Shown here piece after piece: positions 24,985 through 34,700 of a DNA stretch of 40,540 bases. This DNA comes from Mycolicibacterium hodleri (GTDB lineage Bacteria > Actinomycetota > Actinomycetes > Mycobacteriales > Mycobacteriaceae), in NCBI RefSeq assembly GCF_006439015.1, contig NZ_RCZG01000026.1, positions 1 through 40,540 of the forward strand, given 5' to 3'. Positions within the stretch are counted from its first letter, which is position 1. Each line of letters starts with the position of its first letter. A program made the translations under genes and the position numbers. A model generated the notes under the pieces. It ran no database searches. It was not told the origin of the DNA and saw only the letters and a program-made list of their open reading frames with translations.

Positions 24985-25008
24985 TGGGATCGTCGGTAGG
25001 ATCGGTCC

Positions 25009-25611
25009 GTGCCGTCCACCCGTCGCACCCAGCCGGAACGCGTTGAGCAATCCACCGCACGCCTCATCCAGGCCGCCGCGGAACTGATTGCCGAGGGCGG
25101 TTACGACACCGCGTCCGCCGCCGAGATCAGTCGGCGTGCCGGCTACAGCCGATCCATGGTGCACGCCCGGTTCGGCACGAAGGAGGCATTGCTCGAGGCG
25201 GTCGTATCGTCGGCCTACCAGGGACCCGTCCTGGTCGACCTCCCCGAAGAGGCGACGGGATTGGAACGGGTCCTGGCCCGACTGGATACAACCGCTGCGC
25301 TCATCGACGAATCGCCGGCTCTTCTGCGGGTGGTCTTTGCCGTTCAGTTTCAGGCGGCCGGCACCGGATCTGCCATGAATCACCGCGTGGCAGGCTGGCT
25401 CACGCGGCTGCGCGCAGACATCCAAGCCGCCATCGTCGACGGACAGGCCGACGGCAGCATCCGCGCCACAGTCGATCCCGAACCCACTGCGCATGCGATC
25501 GTCGTCGAGGGAATCGGCACGGCTTTCGTCTGGATTGTCGACCCGGCAGAGGATTACCGCGCTCGCATCGCACAGTGGCGCCAACACACCCTGGATACGC
25601 TCACGGCCTAA
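25009..25611 (+). CDS. TetR-family regulator
   Basis: 200 residues. HTH: ELIAEGGYDTASAAEISRRA then GYSRSMVHARFGTKEALLEA. GTG start close to the operator, consistent with a short or absent leader. The C-terminal domain is helix-rich with no distinctive motif. Probably controls the SRPBCC gene and itself. Confidence 0.92.
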   Translation: MPSTRRTQPERVEQSTARLIQAAAELIAEGGYDTASAAEISRRAGYSRSMVHARFGTKEALLEAVVSSAYQGPVLVDLPEEATGLERVLARLDTTAALIDESPALLRVVFAVQFQAAGTGSAMNHRVAGWLTRLRADIQAAIVDGQADGSIRATVDPEPTAHAIVVEGIGTAFVWIVDPAEDYRARIAQWRQHTLDTLTA

Positions 25612-26323
25612 TCGCTGCTTCACAACTGCCGCTGCTCGTCCCATCCACGATCGCGGTCTCGACAGCTGACGCGATCACTCGCCCGCCAACGAAGACGAAT
25701 ACGATGGAATGGAATCTGCGGCTTTACCGGTAACCGCCATACTGGTTGAGTGCCTCGATCTACGACCCCAGGGCGGCATTTCTGACTGACCGCTTATCCT
25801 GCACCGCCGCAACACGTCTGACGCCAGATAACATTCGTTATTTCAGCTGAGCGCGAAATACGTTGTATCCGAACTGCATGAACGCTTCGATGACGCCGCT
25901 TTCCTGCCACGCAGTCAATACGCGGTCGAATCTCTCGCCCGGCCTGAACCGAAAGCTCGCGCCCAGATCGCAGCCGAGCCGTGCGCATTCCGTTTGTCCG
26001 CCGCGGCTAGCGCCAACTGATGTTTCGGGCGCCGTGGGTCGATCGAACACTGCGATCACTATCCGATACCGCAATATGCGGGGTTGCCGGTAATATCCGT
26101 GAAACTGTCGCGGCTCTCATACCGATGTTGAACGTTCGGATATCACCAGTCCACTCCGTCTACGCCTCAATGCATTCGTGGGCCGCCGACAGCATCTATC
26201 CCGCCCCGTCGTCGTCAGCCTCGTCGCGCGGCGGTGCACGCTGGGCTTCGCGGCCAGGCCCGCGAGTGGAAGCGGGGGCTTGAACTTACGGGCAGTCGGT
26301 GGGGGCAGAGGTAACCCGCGCGG
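25612..26323. other. No assignable gene
   Basis: 712 bp. A minus-strand tail at about 25838-25960 (FRFRPGERFDRVLTAWQES, then EAFMQFGYNVFRAQLK) has coding character and ends in TGA. It looks like the C-terminus of a lost gene; I cannot name the family. The rest shows nothing. Confidence 0.4.
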
Positions 26324-26992
26324 ATGCCGGACGCAGATACGCCTCCGGGCCGATCGCGACGCGACCTCGTCAAGGAGCTGTCACTCGGGATGGTCACCTT
26401 CGGCATGGACGCCCGGAACCTCACCCCCCAGGGCAACCTCACAGCCGCTCAGACACGCCGGCTTCTCCCCGCCGGTTTGGTCGCGGCGATCGGTGGTGAA
26501 CTCCTGGCGAGCACCGCGTACCTAGCGATGGGCCGCTGGGCGAACGCCAGTGCTGCCCTGGTCCGCCAAATCGTAGAGGTTGAGTACCTGGCGTGGGCGG
26601 TGACCAACGACCCGGATGCCGCCTGGGAATGGCTCAAGTCCGACAGGCAGACGCGCCTGCAACGTTGGCAGCCCGGCAAGATCCGTCAGCGCTCGGACGG
26701 CCGTTTTCCGAACACCGGCTACCACGCGCACTGTGAGGCTGGCGGCCATCCCGTCCCGGAACCTGCGACGAGCATCTTCGACCACCGGGACGAGTGGGTC
26801 GAACTCAGCCTGTACGAAGCCGCCGAGCACGGGACGGCCACCTGGCTCTACCTCGTGCAGGCCGTCGGCGACGCGCCGGTTAAGGCAGCCGAAAGTCACC
26901 ACCGTGTGATCGACGAGGCGTACGACGTTTGGCGCCGAACCGAATCCCTGGACCACGGACGCCGGGGTCAACTGCCGGGCAGTGACGCGTGA
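26324..26992 (+). CDS. Uncharacterised protein, DUF5677-like
   Basis: 222 residues, mostly helical, no signal peptide or membrane segment. ALVRQIVEVEYLAWAVTNDP, AWEWLKSDRQTRLQRWQP and GYHAHCEAGGHPVPEP resemble the DUF5677 pattern (helices with Arg/Glu pairs, then a Tyr-x-x-x-Cys-x-x-Gly-Gly-His motif). No function is known. It has an ATG, moderate GC3 and its own stop at 26990-26992. It begins an island of odd genes and is followed 38 bp later by the GNAT remnant on the same strand. Confidence 0.65.
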   Translation: MPDADTPPGRSRRDLVKELSLGMVTFGMDARNLTPQGNLTAAQTRRLLPAGLVAAIGGELLASTAYLAMGRWANASAALVRQIVEVEYLAWAVTNDPDAAWEWLKSDRQTRLQRWQPGKIRQRSDGRFPNTGYHAHCEAGGHPVPEPATSIFDHRDEWVELSLYEAAEHGTATWLYLVQAVGDAPVKAAESHHRVIDEAYDVWRRTESLDHGRRGQLPGSDA

Positions 26993-27029
26993 CCCTCGAA
27001 CTCGTCGACCTCCGACCCGGCCGCATCCG

Positions 27030-27345
27030 ATGATCGCTGGGACGCCCCCGTTCGACTCCTCGGTCGTCTACGAGCATCCCCACTGGCGGAACCGGCAGCT
27101 TGGGGACGAGCCCTGGTTGGTGCAGGTGCTCGAACACGGTATCGAGGTGGCGCGGGTCGAGTTCGACGATCCGACCAGGGTGGTGCGCGGCCTAGCTGAC
27201 CGGCACCCTGACCGGCTGCTCTTCGCGTACTGCGAGGAGGCCGACGGGTTCTGGGACTTCCTCGGCCGGGAACCGCTCTACGACTCGAGACCTGGCCCCG
27301 TTGGCCGCACCGTGTTCATCCAGCCTGGCCCGGTAGGTCTTGGTA
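27030..27345 (+). pseudogene. GNAT acetyltransferase remnant with deleted core
   Basis: The start (HPHWRNRQLGDEPWLVQVL, then EHGIEVARVEFDDP) and end (VVRGLADRHPDRLLFAYCEE, then FWDFLGREPLYD and GRTVFIQP) match an actinobacterial GNAT family. The middle, which should hold strand 4 and the acetyl-CoA loop (R-x-x-G-x-G/A), is missing between FDDPTR and VVRGL, apparently an in-frame loss of roughly 30-40 residues. Without that loop the protein should not bind acetyl-CoA. The frame then continues without a stop into the next protein. Confidence 0.6.
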
Positions 27346-27401
27346 GACGGCGGCGGTTCTACCGCCGCGATCTGTCGGTGCGCCTGCGTACGGTTACTTC
27401 C

Positions 27402-28256
27402 GTGAACCCGGACGACTTCTTCGAGGAGATCGAGTCCATAAGCCCGTGGACCAACAGCGCCACGACCACCACCAAGCTGCGCCGAGATCTTCTCAACGAG
27501 TTGCGCGCCGGAACTGTCGCCGGCGTCGACGACCTGGACGCGGCGATCGCGTTGACGCACCTGGTGTGGGACGACCTAATCGCGTTCGGCACGTCCGGAG
27601 GAAACACCCTCGACGACAAGGAGATCGCCATCGCGCAGCGCGCCCTCACCGCGACCCTCGCGCGCGTCGGCACCACGCTGAGCTTTCCGTGGCGGGACTT
27701 CAGCACATTCAAGGCGCACTGGGTGCGCAACGGCTGTTACAACTCCTGGCAGGCACGCCGCGACCTTCTCAACGAGTTGTTCGCTCCTGTTCAGGCGGAG
27801 TTGGATCGGCAGGAAGACGCTCATTTCCGCGTCGTGAACGCCGAGGCGGTATCGCCGCACACCAAGACGGGCTGGCCGAAGGTGGACGAAGAGCTCACCG
27901 AGTTGCGGCGCCGCTTCCGTACCGGCGCCACCCCGCAGGACTACCGGGACACTGGTAACCGAGCTGTGGCGGTCCTGGAGGCCATCAGCCGCACGGTCTA
28001 CGACCCCGCGGTGCACGTGCGCGACGGGGAGACCGAATTATTGCCCGACAAGACGAAGCTGCGCATCAGCCGGTACGTCGAGGACTCCCTGGCCGGCAAG
28101 GACAATGAGGCGATCCGAGGCGTCGTGGTGAAGACGATCGAGCTGGCCCTCAGCGTGAAGCACTCCACAGCACCGACGCGGCGGGCGGCCGGCATCGCCG
28201 CGGACGCGGTGATCATGCTCGCGAACATCCTGCGCCGGGTGGATCAGGACTTCTGA
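27402..28256 (+). CDS. Uncharacterised helical protein
   Basis: 284 residues from a GTG at 27402; the frame is continuous with the GNAT remnant, so a fusion of 408 residues from 27030 is possible. A GC-rich hairpin (27350-27368) precedes it. TACGGT (27389-27394), 7 nt before the GTG, fits a -10 box and a leaderless start. Features: EEIESISPWTNSATTTTKLR, LTHLVWDDLIAFGT, and a C-terminal helical bundle (RYVEDSLAGKDNEAIRG, KTIELALSVKHSTAPTRR). The bundle resembles those in abortive-infection proteins, but no catalytic motif is clear. No function is assigned. Confidence 0.6.
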   Translation: MNPDDFFEEIESISPWTNSATTTTKLRRDLLNELRAGTVAGVDDLDAAIALTHLVWDDLIAFGTSGGNTLDDKEIAIAQRALTATLARVGTTLSFPWRDFSTFKAHWVRNGCYNSWQARRDLLNELFAPVQAELDRQEDAHFRVVNAEAVSPHTKTGWPKVDEELTELRRRFRTGATPQDYRDTGNRAVAVLEAISRTVYDPAVHVRDGETELLPDKTKLRISRYVEDSLAGKDNEAIRGVVVKTIELALSVKHSTAPTRRAAGIAADAVIMLANILRRVDQDF

Positions 28257-28356
28257 GCCAGCAGGCATGAGACGTGCCGCTACCACGGTCACGATTCCGA
28301 CGCACAGCTCCGGGGTTACCGCACACCGCCGCGAATGGTGCTGCACCATAGGGACC

Positions 28357-28830
28357 ATGGGCACCTCTGATACCACCACCCCGCGCATCGCCGCTACGGG
28401 AACCGTGGTGAGCATCGGCTACGAGGGGAAGACCGTCGGCGACCTCGTTGCGCGGTTGCTCGAACAAGATGTCCGGGTCCTCGTCGACGTGCGTCTGACC
28501 CCGCTGAGCCGCAAACCGGGACTGTCGAAGACGAAGCTATCCGAGGCACTCGCCGCGGTGGGCATCAGTTACGTACACCACCGCGCCCTGGGCAACCCGA
28601 AGGACAACCGCGCAGGGTTCCGCGCCGGTGAGCCGGAGTCGCGCGCCCGGTATCGCGACGTCCTCGACGGCGCCGCCGCGACCGAAGCGCTGGCCCACGT
28701 GTGCGAGCTGCTGGACGGTGGTGTGGTGGCGCTCCTGTGCTTTGAGCACCACCACGCCGAGTGCCACCGCGACATCGTGGTGCGCCGGCTCATGAAAGCG
28801 CGTCCGGACGCCGCAGTGGTGCACGTCTAG
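28357..28830 (+). CDS. DUF488 family protein
   Basis: 157 residues. The DUF488 core is complete: VVSIGYEGKTVGDLVARL, VLVDVRLTPLSRKPGLSK, YVHHRALGNPKDNRAGF, and VALLCFEHHHAECHRDIV. The Cys-H-x-x and E/H cluster near the end suggests metal or nucleic-acid handling, but no activity is established. The gene runs to TAG at 28828-28830 and overlaps the last codon of the convergent gene by 2 bp. Such close convergence of two intact reading frames suggests they moved as a unit. Confidence 0.85.
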   Translation: MGTSDTTTPRIAATGTVVSIGYEGKTVGDLVARLLEQDVRVLVDVRLTPLSRKPGLSKTKLSEALAAVGISYVHHRALGNPKDNRAGFRAGEPESRARYRDVLDGAAATEALAHVCELLDGGVVALLCFEHHHAECHRDIVVRRLMKARPDAAVVHV

Positions 28831-29615
28831 AAGAGGGCGTTCTCGAGCTTCGGTCGCCAGGCTCCGAGGACCGAGAAGGACCGGCGGTGCGCGTTCTGTT
28901 TCCCGACGTAGAAGTGCACGTCGTTGTCCGTCGACAGGATCTCGTCGCGCCACTTCTTGAGCATCGCCTAGCGGGCGCCGGCGTCGCCGTACTCGTGCAG
29001 CCACTTTCGGCCGGCCTGGCCTGCCTCCCAGTCGAGCACCTTCTGGTGGTGGCCGCCGCATCCCGCCGACTCGCAGTGGTAGCGGTACTTGATCGCGAAC
29101 GGTGCCGGTTGCAGCGGCTTGAGCGAGGTGCCGAACAGGTCGGGCGCGGATGCCTTGTCGATCTTTGCCTGCGCGGCCGCATCCCACGGATCACCGTCGC
29201 CGACGGTCACGGTGACCTTCCTTGGCTTGATCAGGCCAAGTGACGGTGACGGTATCGCCATGCCGCCCTTCGGATTCCGATCGAGGAGTTCGCACATACT
29301 GGTGGCGCCGATGAGCCCGTCGAGGTTCATCCTCCGCCGCTGCCAGTTACTGCCGGTGTCTAGTTGCTCCACGTGCTCGAGCTCGTCCTGGCGCGGCCGA
29401 AAGGACTCGGGCCGGTTGTCATTCACGTGCTGGTACGCCCCGTTGATGCGGATGATCTCGTATTTCTTAAATTGGCTGTCGAAGTCAGCATTACGGAACT
29501 TCACCGGGTACAGGCGGATCCACTCGGGCTGGCCGCGGTCAAGCCGGACGCCTGCCACGCAGGCGGTCTCGCCGTACGTCTCGCTCGGGTTCGGGTAAGT
29601 CTTGACGGTGATCAT
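28827..29615 (-). pseudogene. Uncharacterised zinc-motif protein with in-frame amber codon
   Basis: From ATG 29615, TYPNPSETYGETACVAGVRL and IRLYPVKFRNADFDSQFKKY open a conserved globular protein. YRYHCESAGCGGHHQKVLDW has a Cys-x5-Cys-x-x-His-His pattern typical of a zinc site. A TAG at 28968-28970 stops the frame after DAGAR, but the same frame goes on for 46 more residues (KKWRDEILSTDNDVHFYVGK, then RRSFSVLGAWRPKLE) to a final TAG at 28827-28829. That tail is plainly coding, so the amber is a nonsense change (CAG to TAG is likely). An in-frame ATG at 29696 adds an acidic leader. It pairs with the DUF488 gene. Confidence 0.7.
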
Positions 29616-29699
29616 GACGTCCGCGGTCTCCTCGCCCGGCCGCGGCGGCTTCAACCCCGTTTCGCCGCCACCGTCTCCCAGATCGCTGTCTCCCATCGA

Positions 29700-31086
29700 G
29701 GCAGATTAACGGCTGCGTCAGCTACAGACGGGGACGTGGCGCGCGACACCGCGGCGTGGTCGATCGTGCCGCCAGCAGTCGCGTTCACCGCGTCGGCGGT
29801 GCTGATTAGGGTGATGCTGTGCCCTTGGAACTCGTCGACCACTGCGCCGATGCTGCCGTGAAGCACTTGTGGACCCACCAGTTCATGTGTAGTTCATGCG
29901 GTCATTTCTAAGCCGGTAAACCGCTTCGTACCTGCTGTAGAGCTGTGCGGGATAGTGAACTAAGCAGTTCTGATCGATGGATAACCGTAGTTATCCATGG
30001 CGTATCGGTGTGTTGCTCGAGCGCCTGAGCGTTCCTCGCCGTCGATCAGCGCGCCCTTAACCGGAGTCAGCTCGACGTTGCGACAGCGCACACCACCGGC
30101 TCCAACATGAGCTACCAGAACTCGTGCAACGCCGCCTGCCGCGGCTCCTCACCGCGCACGCTCGCTCGCCACAACATCGGCTGGTCGCCAAGCAGCGCCA
30201 CATGGACTGCCGCCCCGTCTCAGCGGTCGCGCTCTAACCGCACAGCGCCACCGATCGAACGCACCGCACGGCCCGACAATCGGGCGACGCGACAAACCAC
30301 GACAGTGCTGCGACGCGCCCGCGCCATGCGCGTCATAGTGTCGCCTGGGGCGCGGGACGCGACGTGCCGGTGAACCCCTGTGGCAGCCGCGATCTTCACG
30401 CACGCCGAGTTGTCGCATTCGTGCAATCCGCCCACTCCAGCGGCCACGAGCCGCCTGCAATCGTCAGAGCGTACTGATGCTGACGGACACAGAACCCCAT
30501 GCCGTCGCGGTGAGGTAGAAGCGAACGTAATCGTCCGCTCCGATGGCGCCAGTCCAGATGCGCAGTCCGATGCCTTTGGCCCGCAGGCGACGTGACCGTG
30601 ACGCCGTGCGATCTCCGCGGCGCGGGAGACCCTGTGGACGGTCAGCCGAACTGCGCCTCTCGTGTCCGCCGACCCGAGGTGCGCGCACCGACATGGAGCG
30701 CGACACAGCGCCCTGCGCCGGCGTCACATACAACAGCGCCGCCGGGCGCACCTGTAGGCCCCAGCTGCGCAGGACACCCGGTACTCCCTCAAGCGACGTC
30801 AAATACTTCTCCGCACCACGATCACGCGCAGCCATCGCACGCCCGACGTCCGTGGGAGTTACGGGCTCGCAGCGCGCTTTCGTCGAAGCGCGCCGTGGCC
30901 GTAGAGATCTCACGACCGCCCGAACCACGTGGTGCTCGAAATCATGCTGGCCGCAATCCCGGCGCCGGGCATCGCACGGCCCGTCGTCACGGCAGTCCGC
31001 GCGTAATGACTTCCCGTGTATGGCCGACGGTGAGTTGGTGGACGGATCGGCGCCGCCGGAACGGCCGGTTCCTTGTTCGCCATTAA
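29700..31086. other. Gene-poor stretch
   Basis: 1.4 kb without a convincing gene. It contains the inverted repeat at 29977-29998. A minus-strand frame at about 30464-30928 holds one protein-like run (RGAEKYLTSLEGVPGVLRSW, then LQVRPAALLYVTPAQ), but it turns Arg-rich on both sides and has no start signal. Probably decayed plasmid-backbone coding sequence. Confidence 0.4.
29977..29998. repeat. ATGGATAAC inverted repeat, right copy
   Basis: Perfect 9-nt arms ATGGATAAC/GTTATCCAT with a 4-nt loop (CGTA), differing from the left copy (24312-24335) only by a C for T at the loop end of the arm and by the outermost base. AGAGCTGTG lies 30 bp upstream. Confidence 0.7.
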
Positions 31087-31491
31087 CTAATGCGACCGCG
31101 AACCGTCAGTCGCCGTGGCCTTCTCGGACTGCGGTGCATGCCGCAGCATCGCCCGAACCTCACCGATGCCAGCCTCGGTCCGACTGGCGATGGTGGCCAG
31201 CGTCTCACCACGTTCCTGCATCCGCACGATCGCCGCGCCGGCCTCGGCCCGGTGCACCGCTACGCGCTTGCCGGCCTCGGCCTCCACCTGGTCGCGCAGC
31301 TGCCCGAGCCGGCCCTTTCTCCAGGTCTTGACCTCGGCGATCCTGCCGACCGCCACCAGATAGTTCGCGGCATCCTCGATGTTGGCCTTGTCCCGCGCCG
31401 CGCGGGCCTCGTTGGCGCGTCGGGTCGCTTCACGTGCCCGACGTCGCGCTTGGACCTTTGACGTGCTGGCTGATGTCATGGTCGCCGACAT
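31087..31491 (-). CDS. Small coiled/helical protein divergent from the relaxase
   Basis: 134 residues, highly charged. KVQARRRAREATRRANEARA starts a long helix. The middle reads NYLVAVGRIAEVKTWRKGRL with QLRDQVEAEAGKRVAV. TLATIASRTEAGIGEVRAML near the end looks like a helix-turn-helix. The start at 31491 (or ATG 31479) is chosen because everything upstream is antisense to the C-rich region. Small DNA-binding proteins in this position beside MobF relaxases are often relaxosome accessories; that role here is inferred from position. Confidence 0.65.
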   Translation of the reverse strand: MSATMTSASTSKVQARRRAREATRRANEARAARDKANIEDAANYLVAVGRIAEVKTWRKGRLGQLRDQVEAEAGKRVAVHRAEAGAAIVRMQERGETLATIASRTEAGIGEVRAMLRHAPQSEKATATDGSRSH

Positions 31492-31493
31492 TA

Positions 31494-31730
31494 GGAGCGA
31501 CCAGCCCGTCCGAGCCACCACCACAGCCACATTCGTCTCCCACCAATTTTTTTCACCGCCGCCACCGTGCGCCCACGGCTCACCGTCCACCCCCCCCCAG
31601 CCGTCACCGCCCCGCCCGCCCCTGCGCCCAGTCAGTTCACCCCCACAGCACCACCTCCCACGACCCACCACAGACCACACACCTCTTGCATCGAGGTGCC
31701 GAATCGTGAGAGTTGTTTAAGAACAACTGG
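31494..31730. other. Candidate origin of transfer (oriT) region
   Basis: The intergene between the divergent small protein and the relaxase. The plus strand from about 31500 to 31680 is nearly G-free and C-rich (with runs of C and T). Two inverted repeats follow: CACCTC/GAGGTG (31680-31698) and AGTTGTT/AACAACT (31711-31728, 4-nt loop). Strand asymmetry and a short hairpin near a nick site are typical of oriT regions of MobF plasmids. The nick itself cannot be located. Confidence 0.5.
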
Positions 31731-31798
31731 TTTGGTGGTGGCTTCTCCGACCGTCGGCTTCGTAACCTCCGACCTATGTGGAAGCACGGGACCGCGTC

Positions 31799-34700
31799 AT
31801 GGTGATGACGCTGCACAAGCTGACCGCCGGGGACGGCTACCTGTACCTGGTGCGGCAAGTCGCTGCCGCCGACAGCACCGAACGGGGCCGCAGCAGCCTG
31901 GCCGACTACTACTCCGCCAAGGGCGAAACCCCGGGCCGCTGGCTGGGCCGCGGCCTGGCCGCCCTCTCCGACACCGGTCAATGCGATGTCAACCCTCAAG
32001 TACGCGAGGATATTTGGACCGTCGAGGCGGAATCCGGCGTCAGCGAGGCCCAGATGCGCGCCCTCTACGGGGAGGGCTTGCACCCCAACGCCGAGCGCAT
32101 CGAGGCCTACGTCGCCGGCCTCGGTATGAGCAACACCCAACGTGCGGCCAGCCGCCTGGGGCGGGCGTTCCTGGTCCGCGAGGGCGAGCCGGAACTGTCG
32201 CGACGGTTGGCGGTCGCCTTCCGCGACCACAACGCCGAAAGCGGCGCCCATTGGAACGCCACCATCGCCCCGGAGGTGCGCGCCCAGATCCGCACCCGGG
32301 TGTCGACGGACCTCTTCACCGAGGAGTACGGCCGCCCGCCCGCCGATGACCGCGAACGCTCCGGTTTCATCGCCCGCAACACCCGCGCTCACACCACCGC
32401 CGTCGCCGGGTACGACCTGACTTTCTCGCCGGTGAAATCGGTGTCCGCACTGTGGGCCATCGCCCCCCTCGCGGTCGCTGATCGGATCGAAGCGGCCCAC
32501 GACGCGGCAGTCGCTGACGTCCTGGAGTGGCTGCAAGATCAAGCCACGTTCACCCGAGTGGGCGCCAATGGTGTCGCCCAAGTCGACACCGAAGGGCTCA
32601 TCGCCGCGGCGTTCACCCACCGCGATTCCCGCGCGGGGGATCCCGACCTGCACACCCACGTCGCGGTCTCCAACAAGGTGTCCCACGTCGACGCCAATGG
32701 CGTGCGCCGCTGGCTCGCCCTGGATGGTCAACCGCTGCACCGGGTCACCGTCGCGGCCTCGGAGTTGTACAACACCCGACTGGAAGCCCACCTGATCAAG
32801 GGCTTGGGTGTGCGCTTCATCGAACAGACCCGCGGACGCGGTAAGCGCCCGGTCCGCGAGATCGCCGGAATATCCGCCGAATTGATGTCGCAGTGGTCGA
32901 CCCGACGCGCCGCCATCGAAGCTCGCACCGCCACACTGTCCACGCAGTTCCACGCCGATCACGGCCGTGAACCCACCCATGTCGAGATCATCGCCCTGGC
33001 CCAACAGGCGACCCTGGAAACACGCGAGGCCAAGCACGAGCCGCGCTCCCTGGCCGAGCAGCGCCAGGTGTGGCGCACCCAAGCCGCCCAAGTGTTGGGT
33101 CGCAACGGTCTGCAGCGGATGCTGGCCGACGTTCTGGCCGGGCCCCACCCGACACGGCGTGTCCCTACTATCGATGAGCGGTGGGTGGTGGCGCGTGCTG
33201 GCGAGATCATCACCACCGTCAGCCAAACACGGTCGACGTGGCAACGTCACCACGTGCGCGCCGAAGCCCTGCGCGTGGTACGCGCACATGGCGTGGCGCA
33301 CGCTGTCGCACTCACCGACCGCCTCACCGATACTGCACTGTCCGAGACGTTTTCGGTGCCGCACGCCCGCGTCGCGGACGCCGAGATGGGTGAGCCTGTC
33401 GCACTGCGTCGCCGCGACGGCGCCAGCGTCTACCACCGCCACGGGATCGAGGTCTACACCAGCCGGGAAACGCTCGCTGCCGAACGTCGGATCTTGGTCG
33501 CGGTCGGTCGTGACGATGGGCGGTGTGCGACGGAGCTTGATGTCGAACTCGCGCTGGCGGATTCGGCGGCGCGCGGTCGCACCCTCAACGCCGGACAGGT
33601 CGCGCTGGTATCGGACATGGCCACCTCCGGACGGCGCGTCGCCCTCGCGTTGGCCCCGGCCGGAACCGGCAAGACCACCGCGATGGCCGTACTCGCCGAC
33701 GCGTGGCGCACCTCCGGCGGACACGTCATCGGACTGGCCCCCACCGCCGACGCCGCGATCGTTCTCGGCGAAGACCTGGGCGCCACCACCGACACCCTCG
33801 ACAAGTACGTCTGGTCCACCGACCCCAGCACCACCACCGCCCGACCGCAATGGTTCACGCGTATAGGTCCCGACACGTTGATCGTCGTCGACGAAGCCGG
33901 ACGGGCATCGACTGCCGGGCTCGACGCGTTGATCGCCGACGCACTCACCAAGGGCGCCAGCGTGCGCCTCGTCGGTGACGACGGTCAGCTGTCGTCGATC
34001 TCGGCCGGCGGCGTCCTGCGTGACATCGCCGAAGCCACCGACGCGCTCACCCTTTCCGAAGTCGTCCGGTTCACGTCGCCGGCCGAGGCCGCCGCCGGAC
34101 TGGCGTTGCACGACGCCGACCCGGCCGGCATCGGCTTCTACATCGACCATCACCGCGTCCACGTCGGCACCGACGAGACGGCCGCCGACATGGCCTATGA
34201 GGCGTGGCGGGCCGACCTGGCCGCCGGCGGGGACTCCATCCTGCTCGCGCCGACCAATGACGTCATCAACGCGCTCAACGCCCGCGCCCGCATAGATCGT
34301 CTGGCCGCCGATCCCGAGGACGCAACTGCCCCGACGGTGGTGCTCGCCGACGGGTTGGAGGCTAGCGTCGGGGACACCATCCGCACCCGGAAGAACAACC
34401 GCCGCATCGCGATCGGGCGCACCGACTTCGTGCGCAACGGGTACCGCTACACCATCACCGAGGTCCTTCCCGGCGGCGGCGTGAAGGCTCGGCACGTGCG
34501 CAGCGGGCTGGTCGTCACGCTGCCCGCGGACTACGTCGCCGAACACGTCACCCTGGGCTACGCAGCCACCATCGACTCCGCCCAAGGGCTCACCGCGGGA
34601 CGGCGGGACACCAAGGGCACCTGCCACATCGTCGGCTCGGACACGATGACCCGCCAGCACCTCTACGTCGCGATGACCCGCGGCACCCACGAAAACCACC

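Noticed and set aside
27402..28256. HEPN ribonuclease assignment for the helical protein
   Set aside because: The R-x4-6-H motif is not found with proper spacing, only a VKHS run.
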